The notes: generated from the sequence alone by a model not told the origin. Positions 47,496-60,983 are shown, numbered from the stretch's first letter. The stretch: DNA of 64,000 nucleotides from Prunella strophiata (GCA_036583965.1 JAZBQD010000019.1:19945085-20009084); one strand, 5' to 3'. Numbers and translations: made by a program.

Positions 47496-50228
47496 TCATC
47501 TATCATCTGACTGTTTTTCTGTTCCTTACCACTGTTTGCTCCACCTGTTAATCCTTAGTCTCTTCTTACCCACAATCTTTCACATCTCACTTTTTATACG
47601 GCCTCACAGACTTTTGAAAAAAAAACCTGTCCTCTCTGACCTCAGTAGTTACAACTTTAAATCCTGTCTAATCTAGTTCCCACTGACACAGCAGATCTCA
47701 TCTTTGTCCTCACACAGTTGTCAGTCCTTTCCCTGTTGTGTCTCAATTTTCTCTCTCTTGACTTCAGGGGGGAAGTCAGGGACCTCACATGCAGAGAAAG
47801 ATTAAGTGGGATTTACATGTCCAAATTCAGACATGCTTGTCAAAATACCCAGCCAGCTGAGATTTGACTTTGGAAGCAAACAAATTCCTAGAGTGCCTCT
47901 AAATTAAGCTGTGGGGCTTTCCAAGAGTTACAAGCTTTACACCACTCAGATGAGTGGGTTTGCCACCTAACTATGGGCAGATTCACATATGGGATATTTC
48001 TTTTGCCTTTCCTGCTCAACCAGCTTTGATCTAGTTGACTTTCTGAGAAGCAGCTGGCCACATCACAAATTCCAGGTTGTAAGGATTCATTTTAAATAAA
48101 GAAATACCAGTTTCTCATTTTTATGTTTCTTTTGGGGAGGGTAGTTTGTTTGTTTTTAATAATACCAGCAGGTGGAATAAATAGATTAAATTTTGTCTAC
48201 TATTTCAAAGAATACAAAGCTACATCTCCCAACCCTCAGAGGCTGCTTTAACAGAATTTTTCTGTCATGAAGACATGAATGCTTGCCATCAGCAATCAAT
48301 CTGCTGTATAATTTAGGAAGGATGAAAATCTTGCCTGAACAAAGACTAAGAAAATATAGAGGTTGTTTTGAATAATGGTCCTTTTTGCCAGCAGAGCAAG
48401 GCAGCCCCTTCTGCTACAGAGATAAAACAAAATTGTTGGGAGGAAAAGTGATAAATACCCTGATAGCTATGGCTTTACTTGTACAATGCCAGTCTATCTT
48501 TAAGCTATTTTATGTATGTATTGTCCAGTTCCCCTACTGTCTTTGCAAATGATAATTCCTTTAGGCATCAGAGTGAACATGGAACAGGAGGAGGAGGTTG
48601 TAATGACAAAGTCTCTGCTGACGGTTTGAACTACACTGTGAAAGTGTAGATGAGCAAATGAATGCACAGAGAGTATTTGTGACCAAAAAGAAACCCCAGA
48701 TAATTAAGCCAGGTTTATGTAGCAATGCAAACTAGTAAGAGCAAGGACTGGGGTGAAATGGCAAAAGCAAATTAGGGTACAAAGGTTAAGAAAAGAAGCT
48801 TAAGCTCACACTTGAGTATGGCTAGATGGGTGTGAAGAAATTACACAATCTGAAAGACAGTAGCAGTGAGAATGTCCTGGCTGCTCAGGAGCATCGTTAT
48901 TTGTATCACACTCCCACCCAGAGGCTTCACATGAATATCAGGGTCTCATTGTTCTACAAATTGCACAAAAATGGCAAAAGTCCAAAGTCATAATCACAGG
49001 AATAAGCAGAGAAAAAGCATCAGCACAGCAACATGTAGGAGGCAGAGCTTGGATGCACACAGAGCAAAGTGAAAAGGTTTCATGCCGGAATGACTCTGGG
49101 TTTGCTACAAAGGATCATGAACCTCTCAACGAACTTGCAGCCCAGTGAGTTCCATGTACTTCCAGGTGCTGTAATGAATGTTTCACAGAGAGATAATTAA
49201 CCCTCCTCACCCGAAAGCTCTGCAGTGCTAATGCTTTTCAGCACAATCTGTCCATGACACCATGGTAGAGTGCAGAGCCAGCTTTATTATTTCAGTTTGT
49301 TCTGCTCCTTTTTACTGCTACTGCTCTCTAAGGTTAATTGTACTCCCTGTGCTGATGCACAGTAATATCTATACACAGACCTCACTGTATGGATTCTTTC
49401 TTTTCTTTTTTATTTTTTCCCCTTTTATAATCAATAAGAAGTTAAAATGCCATGCAGCTTTCTCAATAAAATGCCAGGAGTCATCCAATGAAGTGGGAAA
49501 GGGCAAGAGTAAAGGAGCAAACCCTTGACCCCCTCTGACTCAGCCCACTCTACTCTTGGGCTAGAACAGGACTCAAAGTAGATGAAAGAAGACACAGGAT
49601 CATCCAAATGCAAGCCTTTTCCTTGTGAAAAGGTGTATAGCAAATTACTGCAAATACCATGATCCAGGTTTCTATATCTTAGTCTGCTTCCAGACCAAAG
49701 TCCAAGATCCAGCTAAACGCCTAGGCTGTTCTTTCTTCAGTCTGCTAAGTACATGTCCACTTCAAAGCTATTTGGGATACCAGATCAGTGGGAGTCTCAT
49801 CAGGGTTTTGCAGATATATCCTTTTGGGGATGGGCTTCAATCAAAGTGACTGCATCCATACCAGGAGTAGCACACATATCTGATCTTCCTCTGTCCCAAC
49901 TAATCTTGCAAACAGGGATATATAGAGAAGCAGAAAGAACAAGACAAGTCCTTGTAAATGTCTTCCTATTTCAGTAACTAAGTGAAACTCCAGTTTTGGG
50001 TTTAAAGTGGGGGCTCAGGTTCATCACATGCTAATGTAAGTATTCTGCTGGTTCAGCTATCTTTTCACATTGGACTCATGAATGGACTCATGATCACGGT
50101 ATGAGATAAAGGGAACCAGTGGTGCCCTCTCAAGATTCAGGACAATCAGAGAGACTCAGTCCTGAAGTCACCATGTCCACAGCATCCCACAATCAATTGA
50201 GGGGAGGAAAAATGTATTAAATATTTCA
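47496..50228. other. Non-coding sequence, nothing specific seen
   Basis: Frames of 70-88 codons occur at 49262-49528 and 49625-49977, overlapping in several registers and on both strands. None is recognisable. No repeat family is identified. Confidence 0.65.
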
Positions 50229-50290
50229 CAATATTTAATTTAACAATATTTAATGTCTTAACAAAACATTTAACATTGTCTTGTTAAATG
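50229..50290. repeat. A+T-rich direct repeat followed by 8-bp hairpin
   Basis: CAATATTTAAT occurs at 50229-50239 and again at 50244-50254, a 15-bp spacing. Just after, CATTTAAC (50267-50274) and GTTAAATG (50283-50290) form a perfect inverted repeat with an 8-base loop. There is no associated gene. Confidence 0.75.
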
Positions 50291-52636
50291 AGAGGAGCTC
50301 TGTCTTAAACAGCAGCCTGTCCACATGGCTGCTCACAGCACTTGTTCTTCATGGGGTCACCTTGCCTCAGACATGATATCCTACAAATCTGCAGCTCCAG
50401 CAGGTGTTTTGCAGTCAGTCTCCAATTTTCTGTAGATCAGTTTCTCAGGAGTCCACAAACAAGCACAGAGATAACCGAGTTCATGTGCCAGAGCACAAGT
50501 TCAAAAACATAAAGATTATGACAGATGCACTTCAGCACTGAGACAACTTATCCAATTAGGTCAGGAAAAATTATGTTTCTCTTATTAGGTACACTGCAAG
50601 AAATTTATCCCAGTCTCTAATAAAACTGTCATTAGAATCTGATAAAAGCCAAGTGTACTGTCAGATCATTCCATGCTGATGTCTATTACAGTATGTTTCC
50701 AAGATAAGCATTTAACACTGCTCACTTTTAGTAAGTGTCTTTGAGTTATATTTTAATTTCATTTTGTGAGTAAAAAGATTGCATTTGAACAGGGATCTGT
50801 AACATATCATGGTAGTAAGCAGTGAAGAGTTAAATCAGATTATTAATTTCATGCTGAAAGTAAGCAACCACCTTTGCTCTCTTTTGGATGATCTTGCTTC
50901 TTCCCATACTTTGGAGCAGTTAATACTTAGCTTGAACAAATCTCTGCTTGTTTGGAAGTTTAGATTTGAGGAACAGACCAAGACAGATGGTTTCTTTTTC
51001 TGTAAGCTATTGATTAATGGATTGTACTAAATGGTGTGACATGCCCTTTAAATGGAATTTACAAGTAATATATTGTATGGCAACTGCATTATTAATGATT
51101 TTGATACCTGGTATTTGTGTCTTCCTACTCTTCTTATTTATCCTGGTGAAGGCAGAGGACAAAAGCTGGTTTCCTCTTGCTTACTGGCTTTTGTTCCCAC
51201 AGTCAAATATATTCCTAGGTTTATTCCCCTTATTCACATTACATCTAGCCTGACAATTTTCCTAGCTGTATGCAAGCCCAAGAAGAAAAAAATCTGCTAT
51301 TGCAAGAAAATTGCCAAAGCCTCTAGATAAATGCATCTATGTAAGAATTCAAAATGACTGGAGAGTTCACTCGTCATTATTAAAAGATGTTTACAGTCCT
51401 ACATAAAAAACAAACAGAGAGAATCAATCTTGATTTTCGCTTGGGGATTTTTATTAGTTAAAACTTTCTCTGCTTATTTTTCCTGCCTTTGAGAGGCAGC
51501 CTGCAGTGGAAATGTGCTATTTTGTTTACCAAGAAGTAGACTTACGTATGGAAGACTGAAATAAAAGGCAAAGGGAAATTAAAAAGCAATTAAGCAAGAA
51601 AGAAAACTTAAACATCAATATTGTTCAGTTCTTATTATTCAGTCTTTTTAGAAGGACATAATTTTGAACTCAAGGAAACAGAGGGATAATTCAAAGAAAA
51701 TAAAGACATTTCAGAAAAAAGTGCATTTAGTCTTCACAGGCAAAGGCATCAGGGAAATGTTTACTTCAGACCCTTTCCTGAGTTTTTGGAAGAGAAAACA
51801 TGGTATCAACTGATGAATCAAACAACAATGAATCATAAGAATCTGGCTGACATGCTGAGGAAACTTCTTAGTAGAGTAATTGGCAAAAGCAGAAGTGGCA
51901 CAACCTACTCATTAAGGTATTTTGCTGTCACCATTAAAACCAAGGACCTGGCTCACAACAGGTAATCATACCTAGCAGTTTACAGAATACTGAATATCAG
52001 ATATTGAAATCAGTCTTTGCTTAAACAGGTCAGAATGATCCAAGGAATGACAGATTAGAGCTATCACCTGGCATATGTATCTAAATAAACATGATATGAC
52101 AGGGACTGGAGGCAATTGAAAGTCAGAAGTGCCACTCAGGAAAATTTGAACTTGTAAAAATAATTTAACCATTTCGGAATGAACAATTTAGCTTCCAAAA
52201 TGAGAGAATGGGAAGTAAAATCCAGAAGCAATTGCCTGAAAAAACCAAAACATTCAGTGTTGCAATTTTCCAGGAAGTCCCAGTCTCTCACTGGGGCAGA
52301 GTTTCAGTTCACCTCCATTTCAAATGCTGCTGGACCTAGGGAACAGACTGGGAATGACATGGGCACAAACTCTGGGATGAGCATCCAGAGATAGACACCA
52401 AGATTGGAAGTCAGGGATCTTTCATGTTCACCTCTGCAGCAGGAATCTGGAAAGCCTGATCCCTTGAGCCAGTCTGAAGTGGTAAATTTGTCTCAGAATG
52501 GAAGATGCTTGAAGCTCAGGCTCTGAATGAGAAAGCCAGACAACTAAAACCTTTTTTTGAAAATAAAATTCCCCTCCTACCATGCAAAAAAAAAAAAAAT
52601 TTAAACTAGATTTTTTTTTCAGATTAAAACAGTCAG
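50291..52636. other. Non-coding sequence, nothing specific seen
   Basis: Frames of 66-92 codons at 50809-51330 and 51972-52394 have no recognisable domains. An A run lies at 52586-52599. No named repeat is seen. Confidence 0.65.
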
Positions 52637-52687
52637 TGCTGTGGAAAAACAGATTGGTTTTCCAATTTTTTGCTGTGGAAAAACAGA
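52637..52687. repeat. Perfect 17-bp direct repeat, 34-bp spacing
   Basis: TGCTGTGGAAAAACAGA occurs at 52637-52653 and 52671-52687, exactly two unit lengths apart. Between them lies TTGGTTTTCCAA, a short palindrome-like hairpin. The identity of the two copies suggests a recent duplication. Confidence 0.85.
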
Positions 52688-53745
52688 AAGGAGGAGAAGT
52701 AATTACCATTGGTGACAGGCAGGTGTAAAAGTGTGGGTGTGCTCTCTGCTGAGCATGTCAGTATACAAACTTAAACCCTATGTAATAATTGTATTGTTCT
52801 ACCCTGTGCCGTGGTGTGACATACAAAATCTCAGTATTTCAAAAGACCACTATAACAAGAACAAATATTGAACAGGGCTGTAAAAGCTTTGAACAATGAA
52901 GTAAGAATAGATGCAATTCAATATTCATCAAAGTAATTTCAGGGACAATTGCTGCATTCCATGAACAAATATTACTTACAAGCATTTAATTCATCTAGGG
53001 AGAATTTTTCAAACCATTACTGTCTCAGAAAAACTCATCTGAACTACATCTTTTAAAAATTAAACCAGAGAAGGGAGCTTTTTCTCCACCAGTTCTTTAG
53101 TCTCCAAGCAGTGTTTGAACAGCCCACTGAAGACACTGGAAACATTTTTGTGAACTCTGCAACTCTTCACATCTTGTGCAGCACTTTCAGCAAACAAGGA
53201 TCGAGAAGAAGATGGGTTTTTAAACCTAATCATCTTCTCAGGTGTTTTCATGCAGAAGTTGAATTTTCTTGAATCCATTTATTGAGTGGAATGTATTGAA
53301 TTTCCTTAAACTAGAGATTATTTTGGCCTTTGTTTTTGCATCATTAAGCAAGTTTGTTTTTCTGTTTAACATCAGGCTTTACACCACTTTCAATAGCATG
53401 GTACATGTCTTCCATATTCCAGTTCAATGTCAAACTTCCTAGAATGTCAGCTGTGCTTAGGTGTACAAAACTTCATCTCTCACACATATACAGCTTCACA
53501 GTCAAAATGAAGTGTTACTCACAAAGCAGCAATGTATATTGGAGAAAAGATTCCCATTATGAAAGAAAGTTACTGGTTTTGTAGGCTCCATAAGAAGAAC
53601 TGGATAAAATAAGAACTCAACTGATATGTAAGATCTGTCTACATAGAAACTTACCCAAACTACTTCAAGTTTTAAAAATTGGTTATAATCTGTTTTCCAA
53701 GTTACATTAATTGATTGCTTTTTACAATCTGTTTATTTAGACCCC

Positions 53746-53749
<4 letters not shown>
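52688..53749. other. Non-coding sequence, nothing specific seen
   Basis: The longest frames are 72 codons (minus, 53060-53278) and 76 codons (plus, 53354-53584). Neither is recognisable, and I could not relate the 53600-53749 part to a retroposed transcript. Confidence 0.6.

Positions 53750-53783
<34 letters not shown>
53750..53783 (+). repeat. 34-base A run
   Basis: Thirty-four uninterrupted A residues make this the longest homopolymer of the window. It could be a retroposon tail, but no element body is recognised upstream. The sequence after it (GGTGTCTTAGG) has no clear copy upstream to serve as a target-site duplication. The reported length is likely to carry sequencing error. Confidence 0.93.
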
Positions 53784-53785
<2 letters not shown>

Positions 53786-55436
53786 TGTCTTAGGAGCCTT
53801 TCAGTCCATATAAAGACAGTAAGTACCAGAAGTTTTTCTAAGAAAATAAACATGGTATTATGGAATTTCCACTTCATTAATGAAAATACAACACAAATCA
53901 CAGTTTCTAACCTAACAATGAAAAGAAATGGAAAAAAAAGACCTTGAAAAATTATCTAGATATCTGAACAAATTGCTAAGCAGGAATTCTGTAACATTTT
54001 ATCCACTTATCTGCAGGTTTTTTACAGTAAGCCATTATTTCAAATGGATTTCATTGACTTTTAAGTTAAAGATAAGTGGTAAAGTTGAAAACCCTCTATT
54101 CCTTTTTCAACTGAAGTAATGATACCAATTGAGGAACATCATGATATTTTTTTTACAAAAGTATGCTATTTCCTTATATCTCACAAGATTTTTATAACAG
54201 AAATCAAACTGACAAAGAAAAACATGGCAAAGAAACAAAGTAAATTAACTGATGGAATCACTTTCAGAATATGTGTAAACAATCAGGTGTATTTAATTAC
54301 TTTTTCAAAGACAACAGAGCAAAGAAATGTATTTCTTTCATTAACCTACCTAGTCCTATGTGTCAGGTTACTGCTGAGGAGATGCTAATATATTTGTGTG
54401 CTGAGTCTAGAACTAGCAAATGTCCATGAAGAAAAAAGAAACAGTCTATCAAAAATTTTCTCATTTGCTTCTTAAAACAAAGTGAAGAGTTAAATTATTG
54501 TCTTCAAGAAGCTAACAAATTATTTTTAATTTTCCTGATTTAACACAATTGCAAGTTGAAATTATATGCAAACAAAACAAAATTAACTATAGGTTTTCCT
54601 ATAATAACTTGTTTCCATTCACCTGTAAGTCACCTCTTTGACCCAAATTATTTCTTTTTGAACTGATTTTTTACACACTCTGTAAGATTTCTTTTTCAAG
54701 GGACAATACTTGTAAAGGAGTGCAGATTTTCTGAAGCTCACCTTATGCAAAGACAATAATATAAATTCTACAAAAATATATGCATAAACACATATATACA
54801 GTCAAAATACAAAAATCAGAAGTTTGCGGATATTTGACTGAAGAAATAATGGTGCCTAAAATTCAAATTCCTATATTTGGACCCTCTGTGGGCAAACTCA
54901 ATGTCCACAAAGCAGAAACCCCACCATCACCACATCAGTAATGAATGTGGCACATGGTAACCACAGTTCTCATTGCCACAATGATTTGGTGGTGAAACAA
55001 TTGCAGCATGTCATATATTCCCAGCACTGTTCCCACTGAACAGGTGGCTGTTGTTATGTCACAGAGAGGCATGGCCACAGTCAGCATCCTGGTGACAAGG
55101 TCTGGTCTGTGAAGCAGCCATGGCAACCGAACTACCTTTTCTATTCTTTCTCCTACCTTTCCAAAAAGCATTAGCAGAAAAAAGATTTTCTGTTGTACTT
55201 TTTCCTTGATAACAATGTTGATATTTAAAATATTTAAGTTTGAAGAGAAAGAAGTCATCACCTTATATTATGAGAATGAAGAATGTTTCTTTCAGCATCT
55301 CTAGAAAGAAAAATTAGCTCTTTGGAATTAATACATTTTTGTGTACTTTTGGGAAAAAAAATCAAACAAAACCAAAACACACCAATCAAAGTGAGACAGA
55401 GACAGTAATCTTCTTTTTCATGGGACATATTAATAA
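53784..55436. other. Non-coding sequence, nothing specific seen
   Basis: Contains a 108-codon minus-strand frame (54935-55261) and an 89-codon plus-strand frame (54119-54388). Their sequences show no known domain or signal. No repeat family is identified. Confidence 0.6.
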
Positions 55437-55440
55437 ATAC

Positions 55441-55472
<32 letters not shown>
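55437..55472. repeat. Compound (TA)n(TG)n microsatellite
   Basis: About nine TA units are joined to about seven TG units, giving 36 bp of unbroken purine-pyrimidine alternation. Confidence 0.93.
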
Positions 55473-57898
55473 CAAGATAATAAAAATATAAAAATAATAT
55501 ATATTTCATTCCCTTTGTGAATGGGAGAAAACTAAGGGCAAGGATAATTCAGGAATGAGACAATGGACAAAAATATGAGAATTTAGAAAAAATGCAGACC
55601 TGGTAATCCCAAATACACTGTCACTGGATTGTACCAATTTCTATATTTAAGAAATGCCTGATTGCATTTAAAACTCAAGCTCAGTCCCACCTGCTTCAAG
55701 ACCTGAGAACAAAGATGTTTGGCTTTTCCTCCACTCCACCTCAATGAACCCCCCAAATGCTGACTGCCCAGGCTCTGGCTTGTACTGACAGATAGGCAGC
55801 AAGTTACTGCAGCATCCTCACTGCACACCGTGCCAGCAGTGATGTGTCTGCAACACCAGCTTACTGTAGGAACTGTGCTCTGACCGACCAGTCCAGAGCA
55901 TTGTCCAGCCTTGTCAAAATACCTGCTGCTCCCAGGGGTGCCTGAGAGCTTTTGGTGGGGTGAAAATGGCCCCAAAAGTGCTTACAAAGACAGGCTGTTC
56001 CCCTCCTTTAACTTTGAAAAGAAGGAGTGCTTCTCCCTTTCCTCAGGAAGCAGAAGGTCAGGAAATATCTACATTTAAATGGAAATAGTGCTAACACAAG
56101 GAGGAGCTCATAATTAGTGATTATTATCCAGCAATATGGAATTATTGATATGGAGTTGAAGCTAATGACTTTAGAGATGATTAGGTCACTTTGTCACCAG
56201 TAGTTTACTCTGCCTATAGACACAAAAATCTGTTGTCCTTAAACACTGCAAAGCTCTGCATGATGCCTGATGGGTAGGAAAGAGAGTATAAACTGTGACT
56301 CTGTAATGCACTATGATATAAGCTGAGCACATGAGAGATAAATGTTGAAACCAAAGAGAAAACTTGGCATTTTTTAGCAAGCTGCAGCACAACTGAGGAT
56401 GAGTTTGACTGTCTTTCAGGAATTTTTGCATCAGACATGAGTGCCACATCTGAAACCTGTGAGGTTTGAATTTAATTTGTTTTCAATAGTTACAAGAACT
56501 CTTTGTTCCATTCCATTTTTTTCATTTGAAGAAAAGTTCAGAAAATGTTTGGAGACAAAAATGTGCAAGCAAATAAGCAAACCCACAAAAAAAACTTTTC
56601 TAGGTGAAAATGTCTGAATATACCTAATTGAGGTGGTAAAGATTAACACACCTGTAAGAAATCCTGTGTTTTGACCTGATTCAATACAGAACAGGAGAAT
56701 CTACTTGTACTTTTAAAGGCAACAAGCTTTAATCACCTACTTAATCTAATTATGTTCTCACATGCTTCCTTCAATGCAGGGGAACAAAATCCTACCTCTC
56801 TAAGTGCATTGCTGAACCAAATATTCAATAATGACCTTTGAGTCGTTGCAAATGAGTCCTGAGTGAATGTTGAGTCAGCAGAGCTGCTGGGACTCCTGGG
56901 CCTGCTGCTTCATAATCAAGGCAAAAACCAGCAAAAATGAGCTCTTCTCCCTTTGCCCTCAGAGGTGGGAGGTGTCTCACCAGTCTCACCTATGAATTCT
57001 TCATTGCTTAAGATGTGCAACACACCCCCAGTTGCTTTATACCCCGAGCTCAGGAAGGTACATGAGCTGGACATCTTCATCACTCCAGTAAAAAGGAAAT
57101 AACCAGAGGAGATGAGGCACTGGAGGGCAGCCCCCCGAGGGAGAAAGGAAGAAGCAGGGAGGTGTCAGGAGGCCATGCCTGATGCCATCTGTCATTACTG
57201 TAGCTGCCTCATGGAAGACAACCCTGTAACAGAACCCTACTAATTTCTTTGTAAAGTATCTCATTAGTCCCTCTCCATTAAAATGTGATAAATTAATTCT
57301 GCCATTCCCAGTTCCAGCCTGTCCCCTTACTGAAATGTAGATGAGTCATGTTGGCCAGGACTCAAGATAGAGAAAATTATACAGGGGCCAGGGAAAGTAT
57401 TTCATTTGCTGACTGCTGAGCTGCCCTATCAGTAGTGGAGATGGGATCTCCCATCCCTCCCTCTGCTCTAGGAAACTCCAGACAGAGAATAAGAGGGTAT
57501 GGAAAATGGATGTTTCCTCGTGAAAATATTCTATACACAGGCTCTGCATAGCATGCTACTGTAACATACATCTGACTGGCCAGGAGCAGGGTTGAACTTG
57601 AAGGGTTTGATACTGGGACCAGATTTCAGTGCTGTGCAGGTCTTCCCTGTTCAGTTCCCAGCTGTGGTCCTGCAGTAACCCCTGGGTGCAGGACAGTGTC
57701 TGTGAGTGCTGTACAAAGATGTGCACACGGGTATGAGTGCTCTCTTTGCTCTCATGGGGCCGCCTGCCTGTGCCAGCTGTGCAGAAAGGACATGCTGCAG
57801 GGCTGCAGCCAAGGCTCTGACCTTCCCCTCTGCAGTTAGTGACTGCTTCTGAGAGGAAAACATCCCCCCACTCTGAGTGCAGAATTTCTGACTTCTAT
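55473..57898. other. Non-coding sequence; longest non-repeat ORF of the window
   Basis: A 130-codon minus-strand frame (55583-55975) begins in moderately G+C-rich sequence. It has no recognised domain, no charged or hydrophobic pattern of interest and no splice context that I find convincing. It is probably chance, or lies within an unrecognised old repeat. The stretch 57040-57900 is also moderately G+C-rich without a recognisable gene. Confidence 0.5.
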
Positions 57899-57927
57899 CA
57901 CACACACTCACACACACACAAGCACAC
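57899..57927. repeat. Imperfect (CA)n microsatellite
   Basis: CA units are interrupted by one TC and one AG step, about 29 bp in total. Confidence 0.9.
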
Positions 57928-60900
57928 TCTGCTGACTTCCACTGGGCATTTAATTTCTGGCAGGCAGTTTATGGGTCATAGTGAATCTGAGAATTTGACT
58001 GATTTTTCTTTTAGCACATTGCCCTCTTAAGCACTGACAGGATCTCAGAAGCCTCTGCTACTTTTCACAGCCAGCTAAGTGATGCACTGATGTCTCGTCA
58101 GCTGCATTTGAATTCAGTATTGTGCAAGACAGCAGCATCTTCTAGATGTGCTGGATTTTAGTTGCATAAGGAAAGAAAAGCAAAACGTTGTGACTAATCT
58201 GAGAAAAAAACAAAAAACACCTTGTTTTATCCACCATAACCTTCATTAGCAAAAATAAAACAACTTTCTTCACTACCATAATCACAGCTCTCCCTTCTTT
58301 TTGTTTTTTGGTTGTTTTTTTGTTTTTTTTCCAGAACAAGGAATAACTGACACTAGAGCTAAAAGAGAAATTATTTTATTTTTATTGTTTAAATGTACAT
58401 GTTATTTTTCATTTAAACAGAACAACAGCCACCCAGGGAAGGGCCTTATTTCTCACTGTTCTGCTGTGTAATAGTGGAGAGAAAATTAAATTAACAACAA
58501 ATGTTATATATGCTTGTATAATGTCCATTCCCCCTATCTCCCACACTTTAAACGTTGCCCTTAAACAGAAGCAGTCATTCCATACATGCATGCTGCCTGC
58601 AGCAGGCAGGGCCACTAGCAAGTGCTTTAAAGGATACCCAGACAGAGCCCCCCAGAGTGCAGACTGCCCAGGAAACCTGGGCTTGTAGGAACTCTCTGGT
58701 CAAAATAACACTGAAATATATAACCAAGTAACTGAGAAAATTTTACAAGAGATTAAAAAAACAAATCGACAACAGTACAGATGTACCCCCTCCTTTCTTA
58801 TCTGTCCTAAATATCTTTTTTTTCTTTTTATTTCCTTTTTTCTTTTTGAATATATTCTTTCATATACAAAGTGTTTTCAAGCTGACAGTGCATTAAACAA
58901 GAGGATCAGCATGGATCAGCACACAGCAGAGTTGATGTCTCTGAGAGAGCATGGTTCAGGTGGATGATTCACCATGTAACAGAAAGAAACAACAAGAAGA
59001 AATTGTGAAGGCAAATACCTCTGACCCTCTCAAAGATGTCTCTCCACCTCTCTGTCCATCTCAATCCCTGCATTTACCATCCAGGCAACTGCTTTGGTGA
59101 GCAAACAGCAATTCTGCAGCCTACAGAGAATAACTTGCCCAAGAACCTGTAGGGGTCAAGCTCTTCCAAATATCCATGGACAGCTTTCCCACATCACATC
59201 CCAACTGGCTGTTTGCTGGGTGGCTGAAGGGTCACAGCACAGTGACCTCATAGTTGCCATCTGTAGAAGCAAAGACATGGCTAGTGAACCCTAGGGAATG
59301 AAAGACACTGAATCAGTCTTCATGTCTGAGCAAATATAAAACACACAGTTGTGTAAATGATATGCAAAACTGAGAACAGAAAGGACATCATCCATTCAGA
59401 AAAAGAAGGGTAAAGAGATAATCAGATGGGAGGAGACTGCACCCACTAAGACAATTCATCAGATTTAGAGCCCTGAAGTTTGCCCTTAAAATGAGCACAA
59501 TAGAGACAAATTGTTCCATGGCTTACAAATTATTAACCTCTGGTATTCATATTCAAAGTAGAAGCCATAGCTGGCAGTGGTCTGCTGGTTTCAAGAAAAG
59601 ATTTGAACACAGTTTCTACACTCTTCCAAGATAATATCCTAATCACTGGCTTTATCTCCATCTCCAAATCTGTTCTAGATGGTGTGAAATAGCCATTGGA
59701 GTGTAGAAATGAAATCTCATTGTTTCAGTTTGCTAATTCCCCAGCTGCTGAGCTATCCATTCTTTCATTCTGTGTTTTCTTCCATATTGACTTTATAGAA
59801 TATTACACAATAAGGCTTGTCTATGAATATCTGTAGCATTCATTCATCTTTTTCTGTATTTGCATGCTCTACACTGTGTGTCATGTGCTCACATTTACCA
59901 GTAGAGAGTGAGTGAGTGAGAAAAATGGGAGGTGATTCATTACTGCAAGGTATTCTCTAATTTTCACATATGTTGAATTTTGAAAGGGGCTGTGGACAGA
60001 GGTGTGAAAAGGGTGCTGGCTTCTAAGTGCGTGTGGGAAGTTTGCAACAAAGACTTGCTTTTTGATCTCTTCTTGAAATCTCTTTTCCTTTTTAAATAAA
60101 AGCAAAACCATGCTATGAATAAGGTAGGTGCTGTGTGAATTTTCAGTACACTGCTGCCTCTGTAAAATCTCTACAGATTAAACTTCCAGACCTGTAATTT
60201 TAGATTCTCTCCACATATTAACATTCCTAGATATATGGCGTGGCCCACTACTCATGTTTTCATTTAACAATTTAACTCTATATCCTTCATAAAATGTTTT
60301 GCCTAAATAACATTTATGCACAGCAAACTGCAGACAGTTTCATCTGTCTGTCTCAGTAGGGTGAAGAGCCAAGAAAATTATGACAGAATATAACTCAGTA
60401 CATCCAGAGAGGCTGAATATTTTGAATTGGATTGCTGAGACACAGGTGCCAACCCCTTTATCCAGAAGAGAAACTCTGCATTACATTTGGGCTGTACATT
60501 TTGGTTTTAGCATAGCTGCACAGAAAATATAATTGAAGAGGTGTGAAACTAAATATTTTTGAATGAAGCTTTTATGAGAAATTAGACCTAAGAATTTGAA
60601 CATTTCAGCTCTCCCTCCTCCTTGTGCAAGAGATCTGTGATGCTGAGGTAGCATAAAGGGGCTGTATGAAACATCCATGAGCAGAAAATTCTCCAGTTCA
60701 TAAGAAACGCCCTTTCAGTCCCAGCAATCACAGGCTGACTCTTGCCTTGTGCCTCTTCCCTGGCACAAAGGAAGGTGATATCTCAGGGCCAGTGGCTGTG
60801 ACAGAGAAGAGTTACACTATGCATTTTTGATGGCACAGAGGCTATTAAAGGATGTCAACCAAGAATTGGAATTAGAGTAGCACAGGTGAGCAACATCTGA

Positions 60901-60950
60901 ATTTGGGCTGGCCCTGCTCATAAAGGAAACATAAATGGATTTATCAAAAC
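57928..60950. other. Non-coding sequence with T-rich patches
   Basis: T-rich low-complexity runs lie at about 58298-58332 and 58816-58852. A (GAGT)n-like run lies near 59905-59919. Frames are 76 codons or shorter and unremarkable. No named repeat is recognised. Confidence 0.65.
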
Positions 60951-60983
60951 TGCACTAAGATTGCACTTAGATTACACTAAGAT
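60951..60983 (+). repeat. Three tandem 11-bp units (TGCACTAAGAT-like)
   Basis: TGCACTAAGAT, TGCACTTAGAT and TACACTAAGAT follow each other without gaps, each differing by one or two bases. The 11-bp period is close to one helical turn. Confidence 0.88.

Noticed and set aside
55583..55975. 130-codon minus-strand ORF, possibly retroviral or gene remnant
   Set aside because: I could not match it to any known protein pattern, and found no LTR, primer-binding site or splice sites around it.
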